A DNA stretch of 7,883 nt from NCBI GenBank assembly GCA_012517635.1, contig JAAYUP010000035.1:1-7883 (forward strand), given 5' to 3'. This DNA is from Candidatus Atribacter alterifermentans. Its GTDB lineage: Bacteria; Atribacterota; Atribacteria; Atribacterales; Atribacteraceae. Of this stretch, positions 1 to 5,945 are shown piece after piece (position 1 is the stretch's first letter; every line of letters starts with the position of its first letter). A program made the position numbers and the translations under genes. Below the pieces are notes generated by a model that saw only the letters and a program-made list of their open reading frames with translations, did not search any database and was not told the DNA's origin.

Positions 1-195
1 ATCAGGGAACATGGGAAGGCAGAGATGCAAGCCGTTGGAGCAGGAGCGGTTAATCAGGCAGTAAAGGCAATAGCTATTGCAAGGGGTTATCTTGCACCAA
101 GCGGAGTAGATCTAGTTTGTATTCCAGCCTTTGTTGATGTGAAAATTGATGATAACGAGAAAACTGCGATAAGATTCATAGTTCTTCCTGGATAG
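1..195 (+). CDS. spoVS: Stage V sporulation protein S (SpoVS), C-terminal part
   Basis: The reading frame is open from the first base and stops with TAG at 193-195, giving 64 residues. The sequence contains EMQAVGAGAVNQAVKAIAIA, then RGYLAPSGVDLVCIPAFVDV, and ends in KTAIRFIVLPG. This is the very characteristic core of SpoVS, a small (about 86 aa) Alba-like protein that is probably nucleic-acid binding. In Bacillus subtilis it affects sporulation stage V and septation. It is also found in non-sporulating lineages such as Thermotoga and Deinococcus, so its presence does not prove sporulation. About 22 N-terminal residues lie left of the window. It is followed 41 bases later by an HU gene in the same direction with no terminator visible between them, so the two may share a transcript. 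The family call is near certain; the cellular role here is unknown. Confidence 0.93.
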   Translation: MREHGKAEMQAVGAGAVNQAVKAIAIARGYLAPSGVDLVCIPAFVDVKIDDNEKTAIRFIVLPG

Positions 196-236
196 GGGAA
201 ATCAGGATAAAAATTAAAAAGGAGGCAAGTGGAGGG

Positions 237-527
237 ATGAATAAACAAGAGTTAGTAAATGTATTATCAGAAAATATTAACAAAAACCGGAAAGATAAAA
301 TTTCGAAAAAAGATATGGCAATGATAGTTGATAATTTATTTGATTCCATTCAAAAGGAGTTAAAAAAAGGAGGGAAAATCCAACTCGTTGGTTTTGGAAC
401 GTTTGGGGTGAAAACCAGAGCTGGGCGGAGGGGTAGAAATCCACAAACTGGAAAAGAGATCCAAATCCCTTCCACAAAGGTACCATTTTTCCGTCCTGGT
501 AAAGTCTTAAAAGAAGTTGTAAAATAA
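237..527 (+). CDS. hup: HU-family histone-like DNA-binding protein
   Basis: The 96-residue product has the full HU/IHF fold in order: an N-terminal helical dimerisation region (about residues 1-45), the turn KIQLVGFGTFGVKTRAGRRG (47-66), the DNA-binding arm with the signature RNPQTG (67-72), and the closing segment PFFRPGKVLKEVVK. Pro69 is the residue that intercalates into DNA in HU. HU acts as a dimer that bends and compacts chromosomal DNA. The start ATG at 237 follows AAAAAGGAGG (216-225) by 11 bases, with a second purine-rich GGAGGG touching the start. The protein is slightly longer than the usual 90 aa because of a lysine-rich stretch near residues 16-25. HU and IHF subunits cannot be told apart by eye, but a single gene with RNPQTG favours homodimeric HU. 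An intrinsic terminator follows 33 bases after the stop. Confidence 0.96.
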   Translation: MNKQELVNVLSENINKNRKDKISKKDMAMIVDNLFDSIQKELKKGGKIQLVGFGTFGVKTRAGRRGRNPQTGKEIQIPSTKVPFFRPGKVLKEVVK

Positions 528-560
528 TTTTATAGGAATATTTTCATTTTTTTGATACAT

Positions 561-588
561 AAAGAAGGGGCATTGCCCCTTCTTTTTT
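561..588 (+). terminator. Intrinsic terminator after the HU gene
   Basis: An 11-bp perfect stem is formed by AAAGAAGGGGC (561-571) and GCCCCTTCTTT (575-585) around a 3-base ATT loop, and its right arm runs into a T tract ending at 588. The GC-rich core next to the T run is typical of a strong Rho-independent terminator. It closes the spoVS-HU unit and separates it from the PHP gene at 641. A matching A tract precedes the stem, so it could also work on the minus strand, but no minus-strand gene ends here. Confidence 0.93.
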
Positions 589-640
589 ATTCATAAAATT
601 TGAAAAAAGAGCGACCGAGATGTGACAAGGAGACATTGAT

Positions 641-1453
641 ATGCTATGTGACTACCATATTCATACTCATCGCTGTGGTGATGCTCAGGGTAATTATGAA
701 GAATATATTGAAAATGCTTTGCAAGTTGGATTAACTGAAATTGGATTTTCGGGTCACTGTCCTCAATATTTTCTTCCCAAAGAGAAAAGATCACGTCATT
801 GTGCCATACCCGATGACGAATTAGATATCTATGTAGAAGAAGTCGAATCACTCAAAACGAAATATAAAGGCTCAATTGCAATAAAAACAGGATTAGAAGT
901 TGATTACATCCCAAGAAAAGAGAAAGAAGCTTTATCAGTGGTTGAATTCTATGACTGGGATTACCTTCTATTGTCAGTTCATTTTTTAGGGGACTGGGCT
1001 TTTGATCACCCCAAATATGTTCATTATTATGAAAACCGAGATATTAATGAAATCTATCGTTCTTACTATAAAACTTTGATGCTTGGCATAGAAACTGGTT
1101 ATTATAATGTTGTTGCTCATTTTGATCTACCGAAAAAGTTCCGTTTCCGGCCAACCACGACTATTGAAGAAGAAGATCAAGCGATTGAGTTGTGTAAGAA
1201 AACTGATATGACAGTTGAAGTGAATACAGCTGGATATCGAAAACCAATTGGTGAAGCTTATCCCTCAGAAAATATTTTAAGAAAATGTTTTCAAGCTCAA
1301 ATTCCAATTTGTCTTGGTTCCGATGCCCATCGTCCTGATGAGGTGGGAAAAGAATTTAAAACAGCTTTAGATTTAGTCAAAAAAGTTGGATATACTCATT
1401 TGACGCAATTTAATAAAAGACAAAAATCATCTTACCCAATTGAAAAGAGATAA
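641..1453 (+). CDS. hisJ: PHP-domain phosphatase, histidinol-phosphatase HisJ/HisK type
   Basis: The 270-residue product begins MLCDYHIHTHRCGDAQGNYE, the opening metal-binding motif of the PHP superfamily (His6, His8). Further expected metal ligands are visible in order: SGH (His39), GLEVDYIP (Glu86), LLLSVHFLGDW (His114), VVAHFDLPKKF (His160) and CLGSDAHRPDEVG (Asp228, His230). This layout and length match HisJ-type histidinol phosphatases, which remove phosphate from L-histidinol phosphate in histidine synthesis using a trinuclear metal centre in the cytoplasm. The start ATG follows AAGGAG (627-632) by eight bases. No other his gene is in the window, and the gene sits between a terminator and the pyk unit, so it looks like a stand-alone gene. 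The fold and phosphatase activity are well supported. The exact substrate is less certain, because orphan members of this family can act on other phosphate esters. Confidence 0.88.
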   Translation: MLCDYHIHTHRCGDAQGNYEEYIENALQVGLTEIGFSGHCPQYFLPKEKRSRHCAIPDDELDIYVEEVESLKTKYKGSIAIKTGLEVDYIPRKEKEALSVVEFYDWDYLLLSVHFLGDWAFDHPKYVHYYENRDINEIYRSYYKTLMLGIETGYYNVVAHFDLPKKFRFRPTTTIEEEDQAIELCKKTDMTVEVNTAGYRKPIGEAYPSENILRKCFQAQIPICLGSDAHRPDEVGKEFKTALDLVKKVGYTHLTQFNKRQKSSYPIEKR

Positions 1454-1464
1454 AAAATAAATAA

Positions 1465-1571
1465 CTTTCTCGAGATCATTCGAAATAGAGAAAGAGGTAT
1501 AAGGAAGAGCTTAGGATGAGGATGATTATAACTATGATTTCGATAGTCATCATTGTACCTCTCCTTTTTTT
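1465..1571 (+). promoter_or_regulatory. Structured leader ahead of pyk, terminator-like fold
   Basis: Several nested inverted repeats lie in the gap after the PHP gene. CTTTCTC (1465-1471) pairs with GAGAAAG (1488-1494). Overlapping the end of that stem, AGAGGTA (1493-1499) pairs with TACCTCT (1556-1562). Inside this second stem, ATGAT (1522-1526) pairs with ATCAT (1549-1553) and ACTAT (1531-1535) with ATAGT (1543-1547). Seven T residues follow at 1565-1571. A stem running into a T run resembles an attenuator, and the first and second stems share bases 1493-1494, so they compete slightly. The inner stems are AU-rich with internal loops, and the region overlaps the start of a candidate small gene, where T runs may simply encode Phe and Leu. 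I see the repeats directly; the regulatory role is inference. Confidence 0.25.
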
Positions 1572-1683
1572 AAAACTTGCTCGAGATTATCCTCATTCAA
1601 TCTTCATTCGATATTTCATTTGGATAGTCTTTATTCTTCTCATTCTTATATTTTTATCTTCTATAAGGGGGGAAAAAAAGTGA
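1516..1683 (+). CDS. Small two-helix membrane protein overlapping pyk
   Basis: This open frame encodes 55 residues. Two strongly hydrophobic segments are visible: about residues 4-19 (IITMISIVIIVPLLFL) and about 34-49 (FIWIVFILLILIFLSS). They are joined by a short polar loop KLARDYPHSIFIRY, and the C-terminus is RGEKK. This predicts a helical hairpin in the cytoplasmic membrane. ATG 1516 is preceded by AAGGAAGAG (1501-1509), a moderate ribosome binding site; an in-frame TAG at 1486-1488 excludes a much longer form. Its TGA (1681-1683) overlaps the GTG start of pyruvate kinase (GTGA, 1680-1683), an arrangement typical of translational coupling. I do not recognise a family. The overlap and the membrane-protein character support a real gene, but hydrophobic frames also arise by chance in T-rich leaders, and the region could instead be an untranslated leader. 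Confidence 0.5.
   Translation: MRMIITMISIVIIVPLLFLKLARDYPHSIFIRYFIWIVFILLILIFLSSIRGEKK
1665..1672 (+). promoter_or_regulatory. Ribosome binding site that sets the pyk start
   Basis: AAGGGGGG lies seven bases before GTG 1680 and 19 bases before ATG 1692. The spacing selects GTG 1680 as the start of pyruvate kinase. It also argues against a start at ATG 1620, which would add 20 residues with no counterpart in pyruvate kinases and has no ribosome binding site of its own. The site lies within the last codons of the small membrane ORF. Confidence 0.75.
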
Positions 1684-3122
1684 TTTACCCTATGAATTCT
1701 ATCAAAAACCTGCCAAGAAAAACAAAAATAGTAGCCACTATAGGACCCAGCGTCGCAAATCCAGAAAAAATTGTAAAGTTAATACAAGTAGGTGTTGATG
1801 TTTTTCGTTTAAACTTCTCTCATGGTACTCTTGATGAACATTATGCTGCCCTGCAAACCATTCGAAAATACGATTTCCAACAAAGAGAATTTCATGCTGT
1901 AATAGGCGATCTCCCCGGGCCAAAATTGAGAGTAGGAGAAATACAAGGAGGGGAGATAGAAATTTCTGATGGATCTGTTATTTATATCATATCTTCAACT
2001 CGTCCTGGGTCTTTGCCGGTAATGACTGTTGATAATGTTGAATTGTTTGCTTTTTTGAAACCAGGAGATATTTTTTTTATTAATGATGGTTTAGTTCGTT
2101 TAAGAGTTCTTTCCAATGAAAATCAAACCATTTTGGCTAAAGTAGAAAAGGGAGGGGTCATTTCTTCTCGGAAAGGAATCAACATTCCTTATCTTCCCAA
2201 TAGCTTTTCCTCATTAACGGCTCGTGACCTTCAGATTTTAGAAACGATTAAGGATTGGGATTTGGATTTTCTCGCCCTTTCCTTTGTTCGAGGAGTCAAG
2301 GATATTCTTGCCTTACGTGATCGAATTGCCAATTTTCCAAGGCCTTTTTCCATAATTGCCAAGATCGAGAAACCGCAAGCCTTGAACGAGATCGAGCAAA
2401 TCATTGAAGCAGCCGATGGAATCATGATAGCCAGAGGAGATCTCGGAGTTGAAGTTCCAGTTGAATCGGTTCCATTTTGGCAAAAGAAAATAATCTTTGA
2501 ATCCCGTTGCAAGTGCAAACCAGTGATTGTAGCAACCCAATTGTTGGATAGTATGATAAGAAATCCCATCCCCACCCGAGCAGAAGTGAGTGACGTTGCT
2601 GGGGCAATTTATGATGGAACGGATGCCATTATGTTATCAGGCGAAACAGCAATGGGTGACTTTCCTATGGAGTCGGTTCAAACAGCAAGCAAAATTGCTC
2701 AATTTACCGAAAATCACGCTGATTTTGTTTCAGACGTACAAAAAATTATGGCGAATAATACTGATTTATCAAGTGCTATTTCTTTTGGAGCCTGGGAAAT
2801 AGCCCGAAACCTTAAACTTCCGGTGGTTGTGATCTCAACCTATTCGGGAAGTACCGCTCGAAGGATTTCCCGTTTTCGACCAAACATTCCGATACTCGCT
2901 TTTTCACCACAGTTTTATATACTCCGCCAGCTTAAGCTTTCCTTTGGAGTGATACCTTTTTCTATGAATTTATGTACTGAATCATTCGAATTAATCGAAG
3001 AAATGAAAAGGTTGACCCTTGATTCTGGTTTTGGGAAAAAAGGAGATAAAATTATTATTACAGCTGGTGTTCCATTGCAGAAATCAGGTTTCACTAATTT
3101 ACTCCAAGTAGAAGAACTTTAA
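1680..3122 (+). CDS. pyk: Pyruvate kinase
   Basis: The 480-residue product, counted from GTG 1680, converts phosphoenolpyruvate and ADP to pyruvate and ATP, the last ATP-forming step of glycolysis in the cytoplasm. Visible family motifs are KTKIVATIGPSV (14-25), RLNFSHG (43-49), the hinge DLPGPKLRVG (77-86), ALSFVR (199-204), AKIEKPQALNEIEQ (227-240), the signature GIMIARGDLGVE (247-258) and PVIVATQLLDSM (281-292). A C-terminal regulatory-type domain completes the usual length of about 470-480, and there is no fused PEP-utiliser domain. In the hinge, Lys82 stands where K+-dependent enzymes have Glu (rabbit Glu117), with Leu78 and Val85 as companions; this pattern is known from K+-independent pyruvate kinases. 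The gene overlaps the upstream small membrane ORF by four bases and is followed by glpP after 93 bases. The N-terminal boundary is the only doubtful point. Confidence 0.97.
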   Translation: MIYPMNSIKNLPRKTKIVATIGPSVANPEKIVKLIQVGVDVFRLNFSHGTLDEHYAALQTIRKYDFQQREFHAVIGDLPGPKLRVGEIQGGEIEISDGSVIYIISSTRPGSLPVMTVDNVELFAFLKPGDIFFINDGLVRLRVLSNENQTILAKVEKGGVISSRKGINIPYLPNSFSSLTARDLQILETIKDWDLDFLALSFVRGVKDILALRDRIANFPRPFSIIAKIEKPQALNEIEQIIEAADGIMIARGDLGVEVPVESVPFWQKKIIFESRCKCKPVIVATQLLDSMIRNPIPTRAEVSDVAGAIYDGTDAIMLSGETAMGDFPMESVQTASKIAQFTENHADFVSDVQKIMANNTDLSSAISFGAWEIARNLKLPVVVISTYSGSTARRISRFRPNIPILAFSPQFYILRQLKLSFGVIPFSMNLCTESFELIEEMKRLTLDSGFGKKGDKIIITAGVPLQKSGFTNLLQVEEL

Positions 3123-3202
3123 GGCTTTATATAAGATGAGGAAATTTCTTTAAAACTATTGTATGATTAGTTCAGGGTCAACTTATTAAAATACAGATAA
3201 TT

Positions 3203-3209
3203 GAGGAAG
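3203..3209 (+). promoter_or_regulatory. Ribosome binding site that sets the glpP start
   Basis: GAGGAAG lies six bases before ATG 3216. A longer frame could begin at TTG 3201, but that codon overlaps the ribosome binding site itself and adds only the residues MRKKS, which are not expected for the family. ATG 3216 is therefore chosen. Confidence 0.65.
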
Positions 3210-3215
3210 AAATCC

Positions 3216-3818
3216 ATGGATTTTATTGCTCTTCTTTCTGATTACCCAGTCATTCCTGCACTTCGTTTTGAAGGACAAAAAACCATTGATTTATTGACTA
3301 TTCGACAGGGTAGTCCTTGTTTTCTCCTCGATGGGAATTTAAATACTATTCATCAAAATATAGAAAAAATTGATAAACATTTTTCCACCTTTTTTTTGCA
3401 TCTCGATTTATTTTCTGGACTTTCACCTGATAATGATGGTTTGGTCTTTTTAAAAAACCATCTTCGTAAAATTAAGGGAATCATATCGACTCGATCTCGG
3501 ACACTTTCTTTTGCAAAAAAACAAGGTTTTATAACAATATTTCGAATTTTCCTTTTAGATAGCGAAAGCTTGAACACCGGCTTGAAAGTTGCCTCTCAAT
3601 TATCTCCAGATGCGATTGAAATCTTACCCGGTATTATATTTCCCTCTATCCGAAAGCAAATCCCAGTCCAAAACCTCCCGCCAATTATTTGTGGTGGTTT
3701 TATACGCAACAATCGGGAAGTCAAGGCAATTTTACAATCAGGTGCAATGGCCATATCAACCAGTTCACCTGATTTATGGACAATAGACAGAACATTCCTT
3801 TTAAAGAAAAAAAGCTGA
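3216..3818 (+). CDS. glpP: GlpP-family glycerol-3-phosphate-responsive antiterminator
   Basis: The 200-residue product matches GlpP in length and motif order: PVIPALR near the start (11-17), FFLHLDLFSGL (59-69), KGIISTRSRTLSFAKKQG (87-104), FRIFLLDSESL (109-119), DAIEILPGIIFPSI (132-145), PIICGGFIRNNREVKAIL (156-173) and the end of the barrel GAMAISTSSPDLW (176-188). The fold is a TIM-barrel-like sensor; the GG and STSS segments resemble phosphate-binding loops. In Bacillus subtilis, GlpP with bound glycerol-3-phosphate binds the leader of glycerol-utilisation mRNA and prevents termination and decay. No glpF, glpK or glpD gene is in this window. The gene lies 93 bases after pyk in the same direction, with no terminator visible between them, so co-transcription with pyk is possible. 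The family assignment is strong; its RNA target here is unknown. Confidence 0.88.
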   Translation: MDFIALLSDYPVIPALRFEGQKTIDLLTIRQGSPCFLLDGNLNTIHQNIEKIDKHFSTFFLHLDLFSGLSPDNDGLVFLKNHLRKIKGIISTRSRTLSFAKKQGFITIFRIFLLDSESLNTGLKVASQLSPDAIEILPGIIFPSIRKQIPVQNLPPIICGGFIRNNREVKAILQSGAMAISTSSPDLWTIDRTFLLKKKS

Positions 3819-3879
3819 TCATTCATTTGACAAATTGACAAGGAATATCATTTGTAATTCATAGAAGCCTTTTGATTCC

Positions 3880-4629
3880 CTAACGAGGAGGTGATGGATT
3901 GATTTCAAATTCAAAGCTCACTTCTTTGATATCCTCAAGAATTCTGGTTTGATTCTCAACCCGGCTCTTTTTACCCTTTATCTTTTCTCCGTTTTTTCCA
4001 ACTAATTTTTGAATGGCTGGAATTTGATTTTCTGGGGAAAAGGAAACTCGGATCTGGAAAGGACCTTGGGAGAAGAGAAAGTTTTCTGGAGCATGAAAGG
4101 TTGCCTGATACTCGTTACTTTGGACGAGAGTATACGTTTGCAAATCAAATTGGTAGGGGTATTTTGGTGTACTAAGCTGACGAAATTGAATTTCTAAAAT
4201 TGAACCATTAGGCAGATCAGTTTCTCCAATGATTTCTAATACCTGGTCAAAACGAGTAACTAAAGAGATTGAGAGTAAAACATATTGCTCAGGCTCAGGT
4301 TTCTTAGGGGAGAAATATTTTTCAGATTCCTTTAACCAGTCAAGAGTTGAAAATTGGTTGGATTGCTGAGCAGTACCATTCTCAGTCATATTTTGGTCGG
4401 ATAACTCTTTTGTAACGGAAGGTAATTCATTATTTGAATTCAAAGATGGTTGTGGGGGAGGAGAGGTTATAATCAAAACAATGAACGATATCAGAGCAAG
4501 CGTTCCATAAATAAAAATGACTAAGAACCTTCTTTTCTTAAAGTGAAAAATGACCAAAGAAGGATTGATCATTCCTATGATAAAAAGGATTAAAAAAACC
4601 ATCGTCAGAATCAGGAAGAAATAAACCAT
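3880..4629 (-). CDS. Two-helix membrane-anchored protein of unknown function
   Basis: The product has 249 residues. Two hydrophobic helices (about 1-21 and 35-56) flank a short basic turn, INPSLVIFHFKKRRF, which resembles the N-terminal membrane module G-x-I-x-P-S-L-V found in various Firmicutes proteins. The basic turn suggests that the loop is inside and both ends are outside. A proline-, serine- and asparagine-rich linker (57-115) leads to a probable beta-rich domain (116-249). That domain contains GETDLPNG (135-142) and GKNGEKIKG (211-219); the first resembles the G-x-TNLPDG motif of extracytoplasmic domains in Gram-positive surface proteins. The start ATG is 12 bases after AGGAG (4646-4642). 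It lies 113 bases downstream of the TPR gene on the same strand with no terminator visible between them, so the two may form an operon. I do not recognise a named family or function. Confidence 0.8.
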   Translation of the reverse strand: MVYFFLILTMVFLILFIIGMINPSLVIFHFKKRRFLVIFIYGTLALISFIVLIITSPPPQPSLNSNNELPSVTKELSDQNMTENGTAQQSNQFSTLDWLKESEKYFSPKKPEPEQYVLLSISLVTRFDQVLEIIGETDLPNGSILEIQFRQLSTPKYPYQFDLQTYTLVQSNEYQATFHAPENFLFSQGPFQIRVSFSPENQIPAIQKLVGKNGEKIKGKKSRVENQTRILEDIKEVSFEFEINPSPPR

Positions 4630-4742
4630 AAAAATCTCATGCTCCTAATAATGTATTGACCTTATTTTGAAAATTCTAAGTAGTGGAAATCAAAACATTC
4701 TATCATTTTCTTCTTTCAACATTAACAAAAAGCCCTCCAAAT

Positions 4743-5702
4743 TTATGGAAGACTCATTGGAAGCCTTAATTGGAGCATGGCGATTTTCATTTTAGTCACT
4801 GGAATCATGGTGGTTTGATTTTGATCTTCAGCTAATTCAAGAACTCGGGAATAAGCTTTTAAAGCTTCCACATAGTTGTTCTCTTCCTCATAAATAGTTC
4901 CCAATAAATTGATTGCGCCGATGGAGTCAGAATTTTCTTTGAGAATAGCAGCTAAAGATTTTTTAGCCTGGTCTTTCATTCCTAAACGAAAGAACCAGGT
5001 TGCTTGATCCAGAAGAAAATCTTCTTGAGAAGGGTAAAGGGCTAGCGCTTGATTAAAACTTGCTTGAGATTCGGATAAATTGTTTAATTTTTCTAAAATG
5101 GCTCCTTTTATGAGTAGAGGAACAGGTCGTTCTGGGAAAAGTACAAGAGCCTGTTCACATTCTTGAATAATATCATTATAAATTTTTTTTACCAACTCCT
5201 GGTCAGTTTCGATTAACGATTGGTCAATTTTTTTCTCAATAGAAGAATTTAAATCTAAATATCTTCTTTCTTGAGGTGGAAGGCGCAGAAAGATAAAGTA
5301 GACTAAAACAATTATTACAAAAAAAATTCCTATATTGAGTAGTTTTCTTTGAATTACTTTTTTTTGATTTTTTTTATATTCAATATCCAACCACCACCAC
5401 CACTGATCGGTTGAGGGATTGAGTATAGCTCGTTGGTCAATAAAAGCTTTTTTACCGATTCCTTTCACAAGAAAGCGACTTTGCTTTTTCAGTAAAGAAT
5501 CAAAATTCCCTAAACGAGTTTCTTCAGGTTCTAAGTATGCATTTTTGGAGCGAAAATAAGCTAGTCCCTGCTCAATATTTGTTCTGATATGGAGAATTTC
5601 GATACCTTTTCCTTTTTGATCTTTTAAATTTGCGACCTTTTTTGCATAAAGTTCAATCAGATTTCTAATATCATCTAATGATGGATTCTTATTTTCAGCC
5701 AT
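4743..5702 (-). CDS. Membrane-anchored TPR-repeat protein
   Basis: The product has 319 residues. A charged N-terminal region (1-120) ends in an unusual run of four tryptophans (101-104) followed by a strongly basic stretch, YKKNQKKVIQRK. One transmembrane helix follows (about 121-139). The remainder (about 150-319) contains tetratricopeptide-like repeats, seen in segments such as ALVLFPERPVPLLIKGAILE, then ASFNQALALYPSQEDFLLDQ, and NLLGTIYEEENNYVEALKAY. The basic residues before the helix predict an N-terminus inside and TPRs outside. TPRs are protein-binding scaffolds, so a role in an envelope complex is likely, but the partner is not known; the downstream two-helix protein is the obvious candidate. 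The start ATG is eight bases after GGAGGTGA (complement of 5711-5718), an excellent ribosome binding site. The specific function is unrecognised. Confidence 0.82.
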   Translation of the reverse strand: MAENKNPSLDDIRNLIELYAKKVANLKDQKGKGIEILHIRTNIEQGLAYFRSKNAYLEPEETRLGNFDSLLKKQSRFLVKGIGKKAFIDQRAILNPSTDQWWWWLDIEYKKNQKKVIQRKLLNIGIFFVIIVLVYFIFLRLPPQERRYLDLNSSIEKKIDQSLIETDQELVKKIYNDIIQECEQALVLFPERPVPLLIKGAILEKLNNLSESQASFNQALALYPSQEDFLLDQATWFFRLGMKDQAKKSLAAILKENSDSIGAINLLGTIYEEENNYVEALKAYSRVLELAEDQNQTTMIPVTKMKIAMLQLRLPMSLP

Positions 5703-5726
5703 TGATCATGTCACCTCCAAACTATC

Positions 5727-5755
5727 ATTCTAAACGAAAACGGATGAATGGTAAA
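5727..5755 (-). promoter_or_regulatory. Sigma-A-type promoter for the minus-strand membrane gene pair
   Basis: Read on the minus strand, a -35 box TTTACC (complement of 5750-5755) is followed after 17 bases by a -10 box TAGAAT (complement of 5727-5732). Matches to consensus are four of six and five of six. Transcription would begin near 5720, leaving a short leader just ahead of the ribosome binding site at 5718-5711. The spacing and position are good, but a 5' untranslated region this short and the generally AT-rich background limit confidence. Confidence 0.5.
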
Positions 5756-5847
5756 CATTGAATAATGAGAATAAAATGATAATTATTTGTGTTGCTTAAG
5801 TTTTATAGAAGAAGATTTGTTGTTGAAGTATCAAAAAAATTTTACTG

Positions 5848-5876
5848 TTGATGAATAAAAAACTCTTCTGTACAAT
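5848..5876 (+). promoter_or_regulatory. Sigma-A-type promoter for deoC
   Basis: A -35 box TTGATG (5848-5853) and a -10 box TACAAT (5871-5876) are separated by exactly 17 bases. Four of six and five of six positions match consensus. Transcription would begin near 5883, giving a leader of about 63 bases before ATG 5946. No clear operator palindrome is visible over the boxes, so I cannot say how the promoter is controlled. Confidence 0.7.
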
Positions 5877-5931
5877 ATAGAAAGTATTAAAAATGAGAAC
5901 TAATGGAAATCATTTATAGTGAAGAGAAAAG

Positions 5932-5945
5932 AAGGAGGCTCCTCC
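5932..5945 (+). promoter_or_regulatory. deoC ribosome binding site inside a self-complementary sequence
   Basis: AAGGAGG (5932-5938) lies seven bases before ATG 5946, which fixes the deoC start there rather than at the in-frame GTG 5919 upstream of it. The bases directly after the site are CTCCTCC, so GGAG (5934-5937) can pair with CTCC (5942-5945) around a four-base loop and partly hide the site in the mRNA. The stem is short, so any effect on translation would be modest. Confidence 0.7.

Noticed and set aside
591..851. Minus-strand 86-aa frame opposite the PHP gene
   Set aside because: It is antisense to a conserved metal-binding enzyme and to its upstream region, with no family features.
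1620..1679. Longer pyruvate kinase N-terminus starting at ATG 1620
   Set aside because: The extra 20 residues do not resemble pyruvate kinases, ATG 1620 lacks a ribosome binding site, and AAGGGGGG at 1665-1672 is ideally placed for GTG 1680.
2231..2575. Minus-strand 114-aa frame opposite pyk
   Set aside because: It is a shadow of the conserved pyruvate kinase frame, including its catalytic signature.
3201..3215. Longer glpP start at TTG 3201
   Set aside because: The codon overlaps the ribosome binding site GAGGAAG that serves ATG 3216.
3827..3845. TTGACA boxes in the convergent gap after glpP
   Set aside because: Repeated TTGACA occurs here, but no suitable -10 box follows and there is no rightward gene to drive before 5946.
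5919..5945. Longer deoC start at GTG 5919
   Set aside because: It would place the strong AAGGAGG within the coding region, and ATG 5946 is seven bases after that site.
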